A DNA stretch of 64,000 bases from Flagellimonas sp. S3867 (GCF_014698935.1 NZ_JACVMN010000001.1:620001-684000); one strand, 5' to 3'; positions 6,582-16,514 are shown, counted from the stretch's first letter. Notes: generated from the sequence alone by a model not told the origin. Program-made: numbers and translations.

Positions 6582-7934
6582 CTATAATATTTTTGTGTCC
6601 AATGTTCCAGTGCTATCCGAAAAGCTTTCGGTTTCAATGTCCAAGGTGTTCAACATGTTCACAAACAGATTGGACATAGGTTTCTCATCAAACTTTTGAT
6701 AAGACCCATGATTTAGGCCCATATTGGCGCCTCCGGCCAATACCAAGGGATAATTGACCGCATTGTGAGTTGTACTGCAAGCACTGCCATAAAGTATCAT
6801 GGTGTTGTCCAATAGAGACCCGTGTTCGTCATGCGTATTTTTCATACGATCTAAGAAATAGGCAAACTGTTTGGCCAACCACTGGTCATATCTACCCCAC
6901 TCTTCCCAATGTCCGGCACTAAGATCATGGCTAATGGTATGATGTCCTTTACTTAATCCCAATGCCAATTTTGGGAAGTTCTCACCTAGACCCAATCCAT
7001 CTTCACGGGCCATCATATAGGTCATTACGCGGGTAAGGTCAACTTCCATACCCAAAACCATAAGATCAAAGGTTGTTTTGATATACGCTTCCGGGTCGAC
7101 TTTTACATCCACATTAAAATCAATGTGACCGGTACTAAAATCCTTCATCGGGATGTCCAACCATTGTTCATTACGCTTTACCTGCTCTTCCACAGAATTT
7201 AAGGAATGCATGTATTCATCCATTTTGGTCTGGTCGTGCTTCCCTAAACGTTTGTGCAATCGTTTGCTGTCTTCCAGGATCAAATCCACAATTTTCTTGT
7301 CCTGCTGGATGCTTTTTCTACGGGCTTGGGTGGTGGCCCCTCCTCCTGGCGCAAAGTACCGTTCAAAGATTTCACGGTGTCGGTGTTCCGAAGGAATAGG
7401 TTTACCTGATAGATCAAATGACAAGGTGGAAACCCTTGACTTATAGCCAATTCCACCATCTGTGGACAGAGCTAAATATGGATAACGCGTATGCTTACTG
7501 AACTTTTGGGCTACCAATTGATCAACAGAAATGCTGTTCATATAAGCACTTCCTCTAACATCACCTCCCGTTAACCAGGTATCACCCGCCAAATGTCCCA
7601 AAAGGGCTCTACTACGTGGGTGACTCAAACCACCAATAATGGACATATTTTCCCGATGTGCCTCCAAAGGTTTTAGGGTCTGGGTAAACTTGTAATCCCT
7701 TCCCTCTCCCATGGGGAACCAACTCCATTTCTTATGAAATGAACTTTCTGCAGGTGGCAGACCTACCCCATTTGGGAAATACACAAAACAAAGTCTTTTC
7801 ATGGCTTCACTCGAGGTACTTGTGCTTTTAAGAACACTTCCCATGCCCATTGCTTCCATATACGGAATCATGCAACTGACGCCAAGTCCTTTGACGAACG
7901 TTCTTCTATCTAAATGCCATGATTTTCGGGCCAT
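6582..7934 (-). CDS. DUF1552 exported protein
   Basis: A 450-residue protein that begins MARKSWHLDRRTFVKGLG, a twin-arginine-like export signal (RRTFVKG). DUF1552 landmarks include FVYFPNGV near residue 50, MSIIGGLSHPRS, GDTWLTGGD and MVLGMEVDLTRVMTYM. The last is a conserved stretch of this family, which is common in Planctomycetes and Verrucomicrobia and occurs in marine Bacteroidota. Biochemical function is not established. It lies 11 bases downstream of the large DUF1592-type cytochrome gene, the standard partner, so the two are co-transcribed and likely work together in the periplasm. Confidence 0.85.
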   Translation of the reverse strand: MARKSWHLDRRTFVKGLGVSCMIPYMEAMGMGSVLKSTSTSSEAMKRLCFVYFPNGVGLPPAESSFHKKWSWFPMGEGRDYKFTQTLKPLEAHRENMSIIGGLSHPRSRALLGHLAGDTWLTGGDVRGSAYMNSISVDQLVAQKFSKHTRYPYLALSTDGGIGYKSRVSTLSFDLSGKPIPSEHRHREIFERYFAPGGGATTQARRKSIQQDKKIVDLILEDSKRLHKRLGKHDQTKMDEYMHSLNSVEEQVKRNEQWLDIPMKDFSTGHIDFNVDVKVDPEAYIKTTFDLMVLGMEVDLTRVMTYMMAREDGLGLGENFPKLALGLSKGHHTISHDLSAGHWEEWGRYDQWLAKQFAYFLDRMKNTHDEHGSLLDNTMILYGSACSTTHNAVNYPLVLAGGANMGLNHGSYQKFDEKPMSNLFVNMLNTLDIETESFSDSTGTLDTKIL

Positions 7935-7945
7935 AATTGAATTAT

Positions 7946-10900
7946 TTAAAAGTCACCAACAAATGATTTACTGGTTATAATATGTTCAAATACTGATTGA
8001 AAATGATATCCATCTTCCTTGATGGCGCTAACTATGGATTCAATCTCAGGTTCATCAACAAAGGTGACATCGCGTCCCACTGCATAGGTAAACAGATGTT
8101 TGACCAAAGACCGCGTAAAGTCGTCTATTTTTTCATTTAAAATATACGCTTTTATTTCATCAATCCCATCAACTTCCTTACCGTCAGGTAGTTCAGTTTT
8201 TACATCGATAGGATTACCGTTATTGGAAACCGTTTGAAACAGCCCAACAGCGTTGTAGTTTTCGAAAACAATTCCGAAAGGATCAATCTTTCTATGACAA
8301 TCCATGCACGAAACCTTGTTACGATGCAGAAACAACTGTTCTTTTAAGGTCATTTTATCAAAACCGGGAGTCTCTGGGTTCAATTCGGGTACATTTGGTG
8401 GAGGGTCAGGTGGTCTATCTCCTAAAATCCGAGATCGTAGCCATACAGCTCGCTTTATTGGGTGAGCCTGGGTTCCATCGGAATGTCCACTTAAAAAGGA
8501 ACCCTGCGAGAGAAGCCCTCCTCTTTTAGAATCCGGAGCTAATGCAACCGGCCTAAAGTGATTTCCCTTTACCCCTTCTATACCATAAAATTCGGCCAAG
8601 TTTTGGTTCAACATGGCAAAATCGGATTCAATTAAATTACCGATGTACATATTACAGTTGAGCACATGATGTACAAACTGATAGGTTTCCTCGGCCATAT
8701 CCCGTTTTACAAATCGGGTGTAGGCTTCATATTCATTTACATTGGTGCTCATGGTTTCATGACGATCTAAGCGAAGCCACTCTTTGGAAAAATTACGGAC
8801 CATTTCCCAAATCTTATCATCTTGCAACATACGTAGCACCTGCTTTTTCAATTCTTTTTTGCGATGCAGTTTACCTTTGTCGGCCAATGTCAAAAGCTCT
8901 TGGTCCGGTGGGGAATCCCAAAGGAAATAGGACAAACGCGACGCTAAGAAATACTCCCTTTCATCATCAGAGGTTCCTTTTTCCGGTTCGGCCAAATAAA
9001 TAAAGCTTGGGGAACAAAGTATGGCGACAAGTACCTCTTTTACCCCATCCTCGTAGCGTGCATAATCATCCTTTATGCCTCTCCAAAATGCCAAATAGGG
9101 TTCTACCTCTCCTTTATCCAGAGGACGCCTGAAAGCTCTTTCCATAAACCTAGACAATACTTGGGTTGTATATTTCTCTTTGTCCTCACTGTCTGTAGAG
9201 TCGAAAAATATTGAGGTATGACTCTTGGCAGGCCATTCGGGGTAATAAGGAGCTTCAAATTCTATTTCATGGACCAATAATGGTGGTCCGGAATCCCTAT
9301 TGTCTTTCACCAAATAATCATTCCATATACCCATTCCCATAATGTTGGCCAAAATCTCTGTTTCTAAAGTATCAATTACAGGAATCGGCAAATCTTCAAG
9401 CCTTCCTTTGAAAATATATTGTCTTGGTGTTTCTGAATTAATAACATTTCGGTATTCATCAAAGTTTTGGTAATCGATACCATCATCGGTACGAGAGCCT
9501 GCAAAAACACGCATAATGGGTGAGGCAAGTTCATATTTTAGCCTACTTTCTTCCTCTTCATTATCCAACTGAATGGCAACAGGGTGGTCATCAGGAAAAG
9601 GGGTTACGATTACTTCACCAAAGCCTACAAAAAAACGTCCGCCAATTTCCAGGGTATGTTCTCCTTCTTCCAAATAGGCCAAAGTGAGCGGTGTGACCAT
9701 ATCCAATTCCTCTCCTTCTGGCTTTCTCAAATGCAGACGTTCTTGCAAACGAAATTGGTCCAGGCGAATGTTAATAGAAGGCATACCATCTTGAGCTGCG
9801 TAGGGGTGCGTAAAATCCAGTTGATAATAGCCCGTTTTGGGAGCAAAAAAGGTGGTTTTTGCGTAGCTGTATTTGGTCAAGTCCTCTGCGAGGGAGTATT
9901 TTCCTTTACTTAATAGGTTGGTCTTATTTGTAAATGCCTTGGCCCGAAGCGATATGGTACTTTCCATTTTCTCTGCCGGAACCGGAGTACGCAGACTGAT
10001 TAGTCCTTCCTTTTTTACATGTTCTTGATACCCTTTGGAAGCTTTAACCCGAAATTCGAAATCGCCTTCCATGGGAAAATAGTCCTTGACCAATAATTTT
10101 AGATTTGGAGAAGGTCCTTGCCAAGATTTGGGGCTTACTTCTTTATGTGGCAAAGCGGAATACAGAATAACACCATTTTCTACCACTTCGTAGCGATCGG
10201 CATGTGAACCTCGCATACCAACCCCAATGTTTTTTTTGACCTCGATAAAATAAGCTTCTTCCAGGCTATCCTTTGGTTGAACAGGTAATCCATTTTCATC
10301 CAAAATATCAACTACAAGGTCATCTGAACTAATTGGAGCGCTTTGATATCCTCCTACCATTGCCGATGGCAAATCGACCCCAATGTCTTTGCCGAATTTA
10401 ATTCGATAGTGAGTGGATTTTGGGATTTCGATGGGTGCAATGGCTTTGTCCAAAGCTTCACGGGCAATTTGCTGATAATATTCAATGTGCAAAGCTGATG
10501 TCTGTAGTTCATGCCCATTATTGCTGAAACCCATTTCAGACTTTTCGTCATCTGGTAAAACGTCACCAAAATTGACAGTAACATTCAATAATTCATTGAG
10601 TGAATTGGTGTATTGCTTTTTGGTCAACCTTCGTATTATGGATGTCTGACTGGATTTTTTAATTTTTATAGCATTTTGCACTGATGCTGTAACCCAATCT
10701 ACCAACATCCTACGTTCCTCGTCGGTTAGTTGCTCCTCTTCTTCTGGAGGCATTTCACCGCTATTGATCATGTCCAGCATTCCTCGCCAAGTCGAAGCAT
10801 CTGGTCCTTTAATCAAATCCGGGTTGATCCCATCTAACCGAAGTCCAGCTTTTTGTTCTTCGGGTCCGTGGCATTGTACACAGTATTTTTCGATTACAGG

Positions 10901-11527
10901 TTGAATGTCCGCATCGAAATCATAGGTGCTTAAGGTTTTGTTCACCTTGGAGTTGTCCATGGCCACCAAACCTTTTAATGCATAAGGGTCATCACCAAAA
11001 ATTGAACGAATACCATCAGGAAGGTTTTTGGTCAAATAGTCGGAGCCATGGGTTACAGAGCCTCCGTAGTGCCCGGCAATAGTCAGTAAAACCACATTTG
11101 TAAAGAGTGCCACTTGATAAACGGAAAAGCGTCCTATTTTTTTTGCAATTTCTTTTTTATGGATTACATAGAGCCAAATACTAAAAAGTGCGGTCGCCAA
11201 ACCAAACCATTTATGAAGCCTAAACACATCACTTCCATAGCTGCCAGAGGCTGCTAAAAGGGTGCCAGCCAATACCGAAGGTATTGCCGTGATAACAACA
11301 AACTTGAGAATTACTCCTCGAATGTGTGACATATGTGGTTTTGGCACTACTATTTCAAGAATGAACAGACACAATAGGGTACCAATAGGAAGATGTACCA
11401 AAATGGGATGGAATTTCCCGAAGAAATCCAAAAACCAAGGTATTTCGTTCCCTTTTATGGGTAAGAAAGGAATCGCCACAAGTACCATGGACAGTACTAA
11501 GATTTTAATTAAGCTATTGCCCTTCAT
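7946..11527 (-). CDS. Membrane-anchored planctomycete-type cytochrome (PSCyt1 / DUF1587-1595-1592-1588-1585)
   Basis: A 1193-residue protein. Residues 1-165 hold about five hydrophobic helices, with HPILVHLPIG at 40-49 suggesting a DUF2231-type heme membrane domain. A PSCyt1 heme motif, CVQCHGP, sits at 216-222. Then come DUF1587-like IIRRLTKKQYTNSLNELL, a beta-sandwich-rich middle (370-700), the DUF1595/DUF1592 helices (RFMERAFRRPLDKGEV), DUF1588 with a second heme-like motif CMDCH at 1074-1078, and DUF1585 at the C-terminus. This multi-domain set is known but functionally undefined. It is the upstream gene of a pair with DUF1552. The fusion of a membrane domain to the cytochrome points to electron transfer across the inner membrane. 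Confidence 0.85.
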   Translation of the reverse strand: MKGNSLIKILVLSMVLVAIPFLPIKGNEIPWFLDFFGKFHPILVHLPIGTLLCLFILEIVVPKPHMSHIRGVILKFVVITAIPSVLAGTLLAASGSYGSDVFRLHKWFGLATALFSIWLYVIHKKEIAKKIGRFSVYQVALFTNVVLLTIAGHYGGSVTHGSDYLTKNLPDGIRSIFGDDPYALKGLVAMDNSKVNKTLSTYDFDADIQPVIEKYCVQCHGPEEQKAGLRLDGINPDLIKGPDASTWRGMLDMINSGEMPPEEEEQLTDEERRMLVDWVTASVQNAIKIKKSSQTSIIRRLTKKQYTNSLNELLNVTVNFGDVLPDDEKSEMGFSNNGHELQTSALHIEYYQQIAREALDKAIAPIEIPKSTHYRIKFGKDIGVDLPSAMVGGYQSAPISSDDLVVDILDENGLPVQPKDSLEEAYFIEVKKNIGVGMRGSHADRYEVVENGVILYSALPHKEVSPKSWQGPSPNLKLLVKDYFPMEGDFEFRVKASKGYQEHVKKEGLISLRTPVPAEKMESTISLRAKAFTNKTNLLSKGKYSLAEDLTKYSYAKTTFFAPKTGYYQLDFTHPYAAQDGMPSINIRLDQFRLQERLHLRKPEGEELDMVTPLTLAYLEEGEHTLEIGGRFFVGFGEVIVTPFPDDHPVAIQLDNEEEESRLKYELASPIMRVFAGSRTDDGIDYQNFDEYRNVINSETPRQYIFKGRLEDLPIPVIDTLETEILANIMGMGIWNDYLVKDNRDSGPPLLVHEIEFEAPYYPEWPAKSHTSIFFDSTDSEDKEKYTTQVLSRFMERAFRRPLDKGEVEPYLAFWRGIKDDYARYEDGVKEVLVAILCSPSFIYLAEPEKGTSDDEREYFLASRLSYFLWDSPPDQELLTLADKGKLHRKKELKKQVLRMLQDDKIWEMVRNFSKEWLRLDRHETMSTNVNEYEAYTRFVKRDMAEETYQFVHHVLNCNMYIGNLIESDFAMLNQNLAEFYGIEGVKGNHFRPVALAPDSKRGGLLSQGSFLSGHSDGTQAHPIKRAVWLRSRILGDRPPDPPPNVPELNPETPGFDKMTLKEQLFLHRNKVSCMDCHRKIDPFGIVFENYNAVGLFQTVSNNGNPIDVKTELPDGKEVDGIDEIKAYILNEKIDDFTRSLVKHLFTYAVGRDVTFVDEPEIESIVSAIKEDGYHFQSVFEHIITSKSFVGDF

Positions 11528-11818
11528 TTAGTGTTAAGTTTATTAGAACTGCCTTAATTTTATCCGCAAAATCAAATGCGGTTGGCATGTTGTAACAAAA
11601 TTAGGTGAATAAAACACTGAACTTCACCAAAATACTTGCATCATTCAATACTTAAATTGCATAGTAGCAATGAAAAAGTTAAAATTTGAACAAAATTGTA
11701 GTGATTTGATAATTACAATGGGAGTAACAAAGGGTGATTGGAATTATTTCAAATATTAGCGTATCAACATAAGCAACGGTTTTAAATTTCGTTTATCTAA
11801 ATATAAAAGCCTGGTAGT
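11528..11818. other. Divergent intergenic region, no gene seen
   Basis: About 290 AT-rich bases between the start of the cytochrome gene (minus) and a small lipoprotein gene (plus). It must hold both promoters. I saw no perfect TAnnTTTG box at a convincing distance, no RNA gene and no open frame worth reporting. Confidence 0.5.
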
Positions 11819-12235
11819 ATGAAGCATTTGCTATTTGCAGTTATCTTGGTCACATCCTTAACAAGATGTTCCAACAACGATGATGATATGAAGACTGATA
11901 TTATATCTGGCACTTGGAGCATTAGCAATATTAGTGGTGGGTTCGCTGGAATCAATGACGACTATGCATCTGGAATAATCACTTGGACGTTTTCTGCAAC
12001 AACTTCAAAACTACAAGTGGTAAACAATAACGGTTTGGCCGGGATTATTTATGACGGATTACCGACCGGTACATATGATTATACCATTCTAGGCACGGAA
12101 AAAGAGTCTTTTCTTAGCATCAATGGGCAAGAATTTGCTGGAATTATTGTTTCCGAAGGTCAGCTGGTACTTGATCAGAATAAAATGTCCTCAGGTTCGG
12201 GTGCGGATGGGTTTGTATTACGATTCAATCCTTAG
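11819..12235 (+). CDS. Small lipoprotein, lipocalin-like beta-rich domain
   Basis: A 138-residue protein with a lipoprotein signal peptide whose lipobox ends at Cys17 (LTRC), followed by an acidic linker NNDDD typical of exported flavobacterial lipoproteins. The remainder is beta-rich with SGTWSISNISGG at the start and VLRF at the end, the pattern of short lipocalin-like lipoproteins of Bacteroidota. I cannot name a ligand. It lies 129 bases upstream of the MuiA-like gene on the same strand, but an inverted repeat TTAAATGT/ACATTTAA (12282-12308) lies between them, so co-transcription is uncertain. Confidence 0.6.
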   Translation: MKHLLFAVILVTSLTRCSNNDDDMKTDIISGTWSISNISGGFAGINDDYASGIITWTFSATTSKLQVVNNNGLAGIIYDGLPTGTYDYTILGTEKESFLSINGQEFAGIIVSEGQLVLDQNKMSSGSGADGFVLRFNP

Positions 12236-12364
12236 CAGCGCTTCCATTTTTTACTTACTCAACCAAAATACTACTTCACCTTTAAATGTACTTCGTTCAC
12301 ACATTTAAGGTTTCAATCCCACTTCTTAGGATTTAAGTTCACCCAAACTTTAAATCCAACTGTC

Positions 12365-14467
12365 ATGAAAAAATTACTATTCTTTTTCGTCCTCTGCCCT
12401 ATATTGGGGTTTGGGAATGATAAAAAAGTGCCATCATCAATTAAAGATGTAACAGTCTATTTAAGCGGAGCTCAAATCTTTCGCAAGGCACAATGTCAAC
12501 TTAATGAAGGCAAGAACAAGCTTGTTTTCACTGGGCTTTCTCCAAAAATTGAGGAAAGCAGCATTCAAATCTCGGGTCTACAATCAGTTTCTATTTTATC
12601 CATGTCCTACGACCTGAATTATTTAGCGAAAACAGAAAGTGACCCCAATGTGAAACAATGGGAAGATGAAATCGTGGAGCACCAACATCAAACAACACTA
12701 CTTAACCATATCATTGTAGGTTTGGATGAGGAAGAGAAAGTGATTACCTCCAATAGATCAATCAATAATAGGGTTCAGTCGTTGGATTTAAATCGCGTTA
12801 AACAAATAAGTGCTTATTATAGAGAACGTATCACAGAAATACGAAATGAAATATTCAAAACAAACCTCAAAATAAACGAGCATAAACTTGAAATCAACAA
12901 ACTCCAAAAGCAATTGGCTGAAATCAACAATGCCCCAGAAGAAGAACAAGGTGAACTTACCATAACTTTTGATGCTCCGATTTCTATTGATTTGAATCTA
13001 TCCATATCCTATTTGGTTAGGGATGCAGGTTGGATTCCAAATTATGACATCAAATCTAAAAAACTCAATGCTCCTATAGATTTAGCTTACAAGGCCCATG
13101 TATACCAAAAAACTGGGAAAGACTGGGACAATGTCAAAGTGACCTTGTCCACGGGCAACCCCAAGGTTAATGTAAGTAAGCCCAATTTGGGTACCAAATA
13201 CCTCAACTTTGTGAGTAGATATGCCAAAAGACCTAAAGCTACCCCTAAGAAAAAAGGGTACGCTTATAACCCCTTGGTCCGAAAAATTACGGGAACTGTT
13301 GTTGACGCTTCCGGTGCGCCTTTACCAGGAGCCAATGTGGTGGTCAAAGGTACCCGTAAAGGTGCACAGACCGATTTTGATGGAAATTTTGAACTTAACG
13401 TGTCATCAGGCAAAGAACTTTCCTTTTCTTATCTAGGTTATGTTACCCAGCAAATCCCTATTTATTCCTCAGTAATAAATGTGCAATTAGAAGAGGATGC
13501 TGTTGCATTGGATGAGGTTGTGGTTACTGGAATGGGAATAAAACGTGAAAAAAGAGTAGTTGGATATGCCCTGTCCTCTGTTTCTGCGGAGCAAATGCTT
13601 CAAGGGAAAGTAGCAGGTGTGAATGTGAGAGGCCGCTCAAGCAATTCGATTAGAGCGAACTCAAACATATCAAGAATACTGCCCCCACTTTATATTGTGG
13701 ATGGTATGCCTTTGGCTGGATTTATGGAAGGTGATCTGGATGAAAATGAAATTCAAAGCGTCGAAGTATTAAAAGGAGCTGAAGCCTCTGCAATTTATGG
13801 CAATCGTGGAACAAATGGGATTATAGTGATCACTACCAAAAAGAGTACCATTCAAGATGATTTGACGAATACCAAATTTGTAATCAAAAAGACCTACTCC
13901 ATAATTTCAGATGGAGATATCACGGCTATTGAGATCAATACTTTCCAATTGCCAGCTGAATATGAATATTTTGCTGCTCCCCTGATAAATGAAAATGTCT
14001 TTCTAACCGCAAGCTTGAAGGATTGGGAAAAATTCCAGTTGTTACCTGGTGAAGCGAATGTCTATTTTGAAGGAGGTTATGCTGGTAAAACGAACATTGA
14101 CCCCTTTACAGTTAAAAAGGAAATGATCCTTTCATTGGGAATTGATCCAAATATTACCGTGAGCCGTAAACAACAACGTAATTTCAAAAGCAAATCCTTT
14201 ACCGGAAGCAACCGTATTTTAGATAGAACCTATGATCTGGAAGTGAAAAACAACAAAAACTTGGCAGTTAACTTGAAGTTAATCGACAGAGTACCCATTT
14301 CCCAAAACAAGGACATCAAAGTAGATGATATCGAACCTCAAATGGCAAACTACAATAAGAAAACTGGCTTGTTGACATGGAATATGAAATTGGATAGTCA
14401 AGAAAGTAAAAAAGAAAGTTTTTCTTTTCAAGTAAAGTATCCCAGAGGCAGATATATCTCCCTATAA
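12365..14467 (+). CDS. MuiA-like DUF4140/DUF4139 protein with inserted SusC-type CarboxypepD-reg and TonB-plug domains
   Basis: A 700-residue exported protein with a signal peptide of about 17 residues. Residues 27-125 form the DUF4140 domain (VTVYLSGAQIFRKAQ), followed by a coiled coil (150-190) and the first part of DUF4139 (SYLVRDAGWIPNYDIKSK). At about 308-375 a carboxypeptidase-regulatory-like beta domain intrudes (LPGANVVVKGTRKGAQTDFD), then at 376-495 a TonB plug (LDEVVVTGMGIKRE, GVNVRGRSS, LYIVDGMPL, NRGTNGIIVITTK). DUF4139 resumes to the C-terminus. There is no 22-strand barrel, so the plug cannot gate a SusC pore here. Host family is called mucoidy inhibitor A; function unknown. Ends in a strong terminator. 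Confidence 0.85.
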   Translation: MKKLLFFFVLCPILGFGNDKKVPSSIKDVTVYLSGAQIFRKAQCQLNEGKNKLVFTGLSPKIEESSIQISGLQSVSILSMSYDLNYLAKTESDPNVKQWEDEIVEHQHQTTLLNHIIVGLDEEEKVITSNRSINNRVQSLDLNRVKQISAYYRERITEIRNEIFKTNLKINEHKLEINKLQKQLAEINNAPEEEQGELTITFDAPISIDLNLSISYLVRDAGWIPNYDIKSKKLNAPIDLAYKAHVYQKTGKDWDNVKVTLSTGNPKVNVSKPNLGTKYLNFVSRYAKRPKATPKKKGYAYNPLVRKITGTVVDASGAPLPGANVVVKGTRKGAQTDFDGNFELNVSSGKELSFSYLGYVTQQIPIYSSVINVQLEEDAVALDEVVVTGMGIKREKRVVGYALSSVSAEQMLQGKVAGVNVRGRSSNSIRANSNISRILPPLYIVDGMPLAGFMEGDLDENEIQSVEVLKGAEASAIYGNRGTNGIIVITTKKSTIQDDLTNTKFVIKKTYSIISDGDITAIEINTFQLPAEYEYFAAPLINENVFLTASLKDWEKFQLLPGEANVYFEGGYAGKTNIDPFTVKKEMILSLGIDPNITVSRKQQRNFKSKSFTGSNRILDRTYDLEVKNNKNLAVNLKLIDRVPISQNKDIKVDDIEPQMANYNKKTGLLTWNMKLDSQESKKESFSFQVKYPRGRYISL

Positions 14468-14478
14468 ATTAATTATGG

Positions 14479-14516
14479 ATACCATTCTGACTTAGTACGC
14501 TAATTCAGAATGGTAT
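14479..14516. terminator. Bidirectional terminator between convergent genes
   Basis: Perfect 12-bp stem ATACCATTCTGA (14479-14490) / TCAGAATGGTAT (14505-14516) with a 14-base loop, followed by TTTTACTT on the plus strand. It lies between the MuiA-like gene and the convergent DUF1704 gene and can serve both. Confidence 0.8.
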
Positions 14517-14517
14517 T

Positions 14518-15690
14518 TTACTTCAGATTGTTCAAAATAAAGTCCAAGGTGGGATTGGTATTCAGCTTTTGGTTAAAGGAAAGTCCTTTATGGGTAATGG
14601 GTTGTGCCAATCCCAATGTTTTTAAATATCTGATAGCTTCCTCATCATCTAAAGCTACTTTACCGGTCAACAAAATATCAAGGCTTTCCTCACTTTGATA
14701 GCGTTTATATATTTTTCTAAGTCCGCTCAAATACAAACGATCTTTGGTAAACCCACCTCCTCTATGTGCTCGAAGGGTTATGCCAAATGCCTCATGTTTA
14801 TTCAACTTGTATTGCCCATGAATTAGATCGAAGGTATCGGCAAATGAATATCCTTTGATTAAACTATCGGCTGCTAAAACACGGTAGGCCAATTCTTTTA
14901 GTCGTTTTAACGTGAGCGCACCGCCCATATACTCGCTAAACACAGCTAAACCTTCTTGGGTTTCCACATTTTTGGGCAGCCCATTGGAAAAAATCTTAAG
15001 TGGCTGAAGCAACCCGTTATAGGTTGTGACCAAATGAACTCCAATTTCATGATTGGCCAAGGTCAATAATTGGTTTTTACTGAATTTGATATTCTTTTTA
15101 ATCAATAGCGCTTGTTCACTATTGCTTACCATGGCTTCCGCAGCCATGTTTTTTGAGAATCTTATATTCAATGGAAAATCGTATCGCTTTGCGAAATTTT
15201 CAAAGTAATCACATGCCTCTTCTGGAGAGAATACCTTTTCCATATCTGAAGAAGCGGGTTCATCATCAAAATGAAGAATGAACCGTGCGTTTTGTACATC
15301 CCGCTCGGTTGGTGTACCGTAAACACGCAACGAATTATAATAGAACTTCTTTCCCCTGCCAATCGTTTCAATACATTGGATCATGTTGGAATAGTGATAA
15401 ATCACTTCTTGGTATAATCGTCGGATTCGCTCGTCGTTTATTCGTTCCAAACGTTGAGAAAAGAACAACCTGTGCAACTTATAAGGGTCAAATTTGAGCT
15501 TTGGATATTTGAACTCAGGTTCCGTAGTAAATTTTGAAGCAAAAAAACGCTGTTTTTCCCTTTCAATATTCATGGGGTTTACATAGCCCAGTAATTCTAT
15601 ACGGCGAACCAAACGGTCAAGATTGGAATCTATCTCAAACAGATGTCCATATTCCTTTTCCAAATCTTGTATTTCCTTTGTGCTAATCAT
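14518..15690 (-). CDS. DUF1704 metallopeptidase (QEGLA-motif protein, MATCAP-like)
   Basis: A 390-residue soluble protein with two family hallmarks: LANHEIGVHL, with an HExxxH zinc motif at residues 214-219, and ETQEGLAVFSEY, whose QEGLA is at 245-249 and provides the third ligand. Bacterial members carry the label flavohemoglobin expression-modulating QEGLA-motif protein. The eukaryotic DUF1704 enzymes (MATCAP) are metallocarboxypeptidases that remove C-terminal tyrosine from tubulin. A carboxypeptidase role is therefore plausible here. Start overlaps the stop of the amidohydrolase gene by four bases (ATGA), so the last three genes of this operon are translationally coupled. Confidence 0.85.
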   Translation of the reverse strand: MISTKEIQDLEKEYGHLFEIDSNLDRLVRRIELLGYVNPMNIEREKQRFFASKFTTEPEFKYPKLKFDPYKLHRLFFSQRLERINDERIRRLYQEVIYHYSNMIQCIETIGRGKKFYYNSLRVYGTPTERDVQNARFILHFDDEPASSDMEKVFSPEEACDYFENFAKRYDFPLNIRFSKNMAAEAMVSNSEQALLIKKNIKFSKNQLLTLANHEIGVHLVTTYNGLLQPLKIFSNGLPKNVETQEGLAVFSEYMGGALTLKRLKELAYRVLAADSLIKGYSFADTFDLIHGQYKLNKHEAFGITLRAHRGGGFTKDRLYLSGLRKIYKRYQSEESLDILLTGKVALDDEEAIRYLKTLGLAQPITHKGLSFNQKLNTNPTLDFILNNLK

Positions 15691-16514
15691 GCCTTTGCCC
15701 GTTCAAATTCCTTCACCATTTCAGGAATCAAAATCTTTAACTGGTCTTCTACAGAACAAACTACTTCCGGATATATGATTCCGGTTAGTTCATCACAGTA
15801 TATTTTTGAAATCTCTGTCGCCAAAACCAAGGTATTCTTAAAATTCTTAGTGATAAATTTCAAAAAATGACCATTGCCTTGAAAGGTGTCATTGATTTTT
15901 GCCGTCGATGTTATTCCATTGGGTAATTTCACATTTTGCAACATGGACCTCCAGAGCTCCACCAAATTCCCATACCTGCCATTGTCAATATTTGTGGTAC
16001 CCAAATTCCAAACAGGCACTTCCCTATCCCAGCGTTTCCAATTATAACTGTGCATATCAAAAACCAATGTATTTTGAAACTTGGATTCCAACTTGCCCAT
16101 TAGGGCCTGAACCACACGGTAGAAATTGGAGTGTTTTTTTTGACTATGTTGTTTTTCGTCTTCGGGCAAGGGGTTTTTCCATAGTTGTTTGCCCCATGCT
16201 GTATCAAAAATAGCAGTTTCGGGAGGTCGGTTCAAATCATATTCAAATCTACTGTCACATCCAGCGATTACAATGGGAAAACTTTGCACGAATTGTTTGG
16301 TACATGGGTCCTCTTCATACCATCTTTCATAAGTTGTATGAAGACAATTCTCCCAAAGGGATCTTCTAAAATGATGCCCATCATGAACAGCTCCGCAAAC
16401 AAAGGGTGTATATTTTTCAATCTTTATGGTGAATGAATAATCCTCAGAAACGGCTTCAAAACAGGTTTCCTTTTCAATTAATCCGATTATGTCGTCAACA
16501 CTGCATCTATGCAT
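15687..16514 (-). CDS. N-formylglutamate amidohydrolase-like protein
   Basis: Using the ATG at 16514 the protein has 275 residues (MHRCSVDDIIGL). The frame is open to 16583, but the shorter start overlaps the upstream stop by eight bases (ATGCATAG) as expected for translational coupling. Landmarks of the N-formylglutamate amidohydrolase family are visible: VHDGHHFR near residue 45 and LVFDMHSYNW near 145, supplying likely metal ligands. The classical reaction releases formate and glutamate in histidine degradation, but no hut genes are nearby. Its place between an ATP-grasp ligase and a DUF1704 peptidase suggests a different amide or peptide substrate. Confidence 0.8.
   Translation of the reverse strand: MHRCSVDDIIGLIEKETCFEAVSEDYSFTIKIEKYTPFVCGAVHDGHHFRRSLWENCLHTTYERWYEEDPCTKQFVQSFPIVIAGCDSRFEYDLNRPPETAIFDTAWGKQLWKNPLPEDEKQHSQKKHSNFYRVVQALMGKLESKFQNTLVFDMHSYNWKRWDREVPVWNLGTTNIDNGRYGNLVELWRSMLQNVKLPNGITSTAKINDTFQGNGHFLKFITKNFKNTLVLATEISKIYCDELTGIIYPEVVCSVEDQLKILIPEMVKEFERAKA

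Noticed and set aside
9584..9913. 109-residue plus-strand frame inside the large cytochrome gene
   Set aside because: Antisense to a well-supported 1193-residue gene; no motif.
12282..12308. Terminator between the small lipoprotein and the MuiA-like gene
   Set aside because: Arms TTAAATGT/ACATTTAA are AT-rich and no T-run follows.
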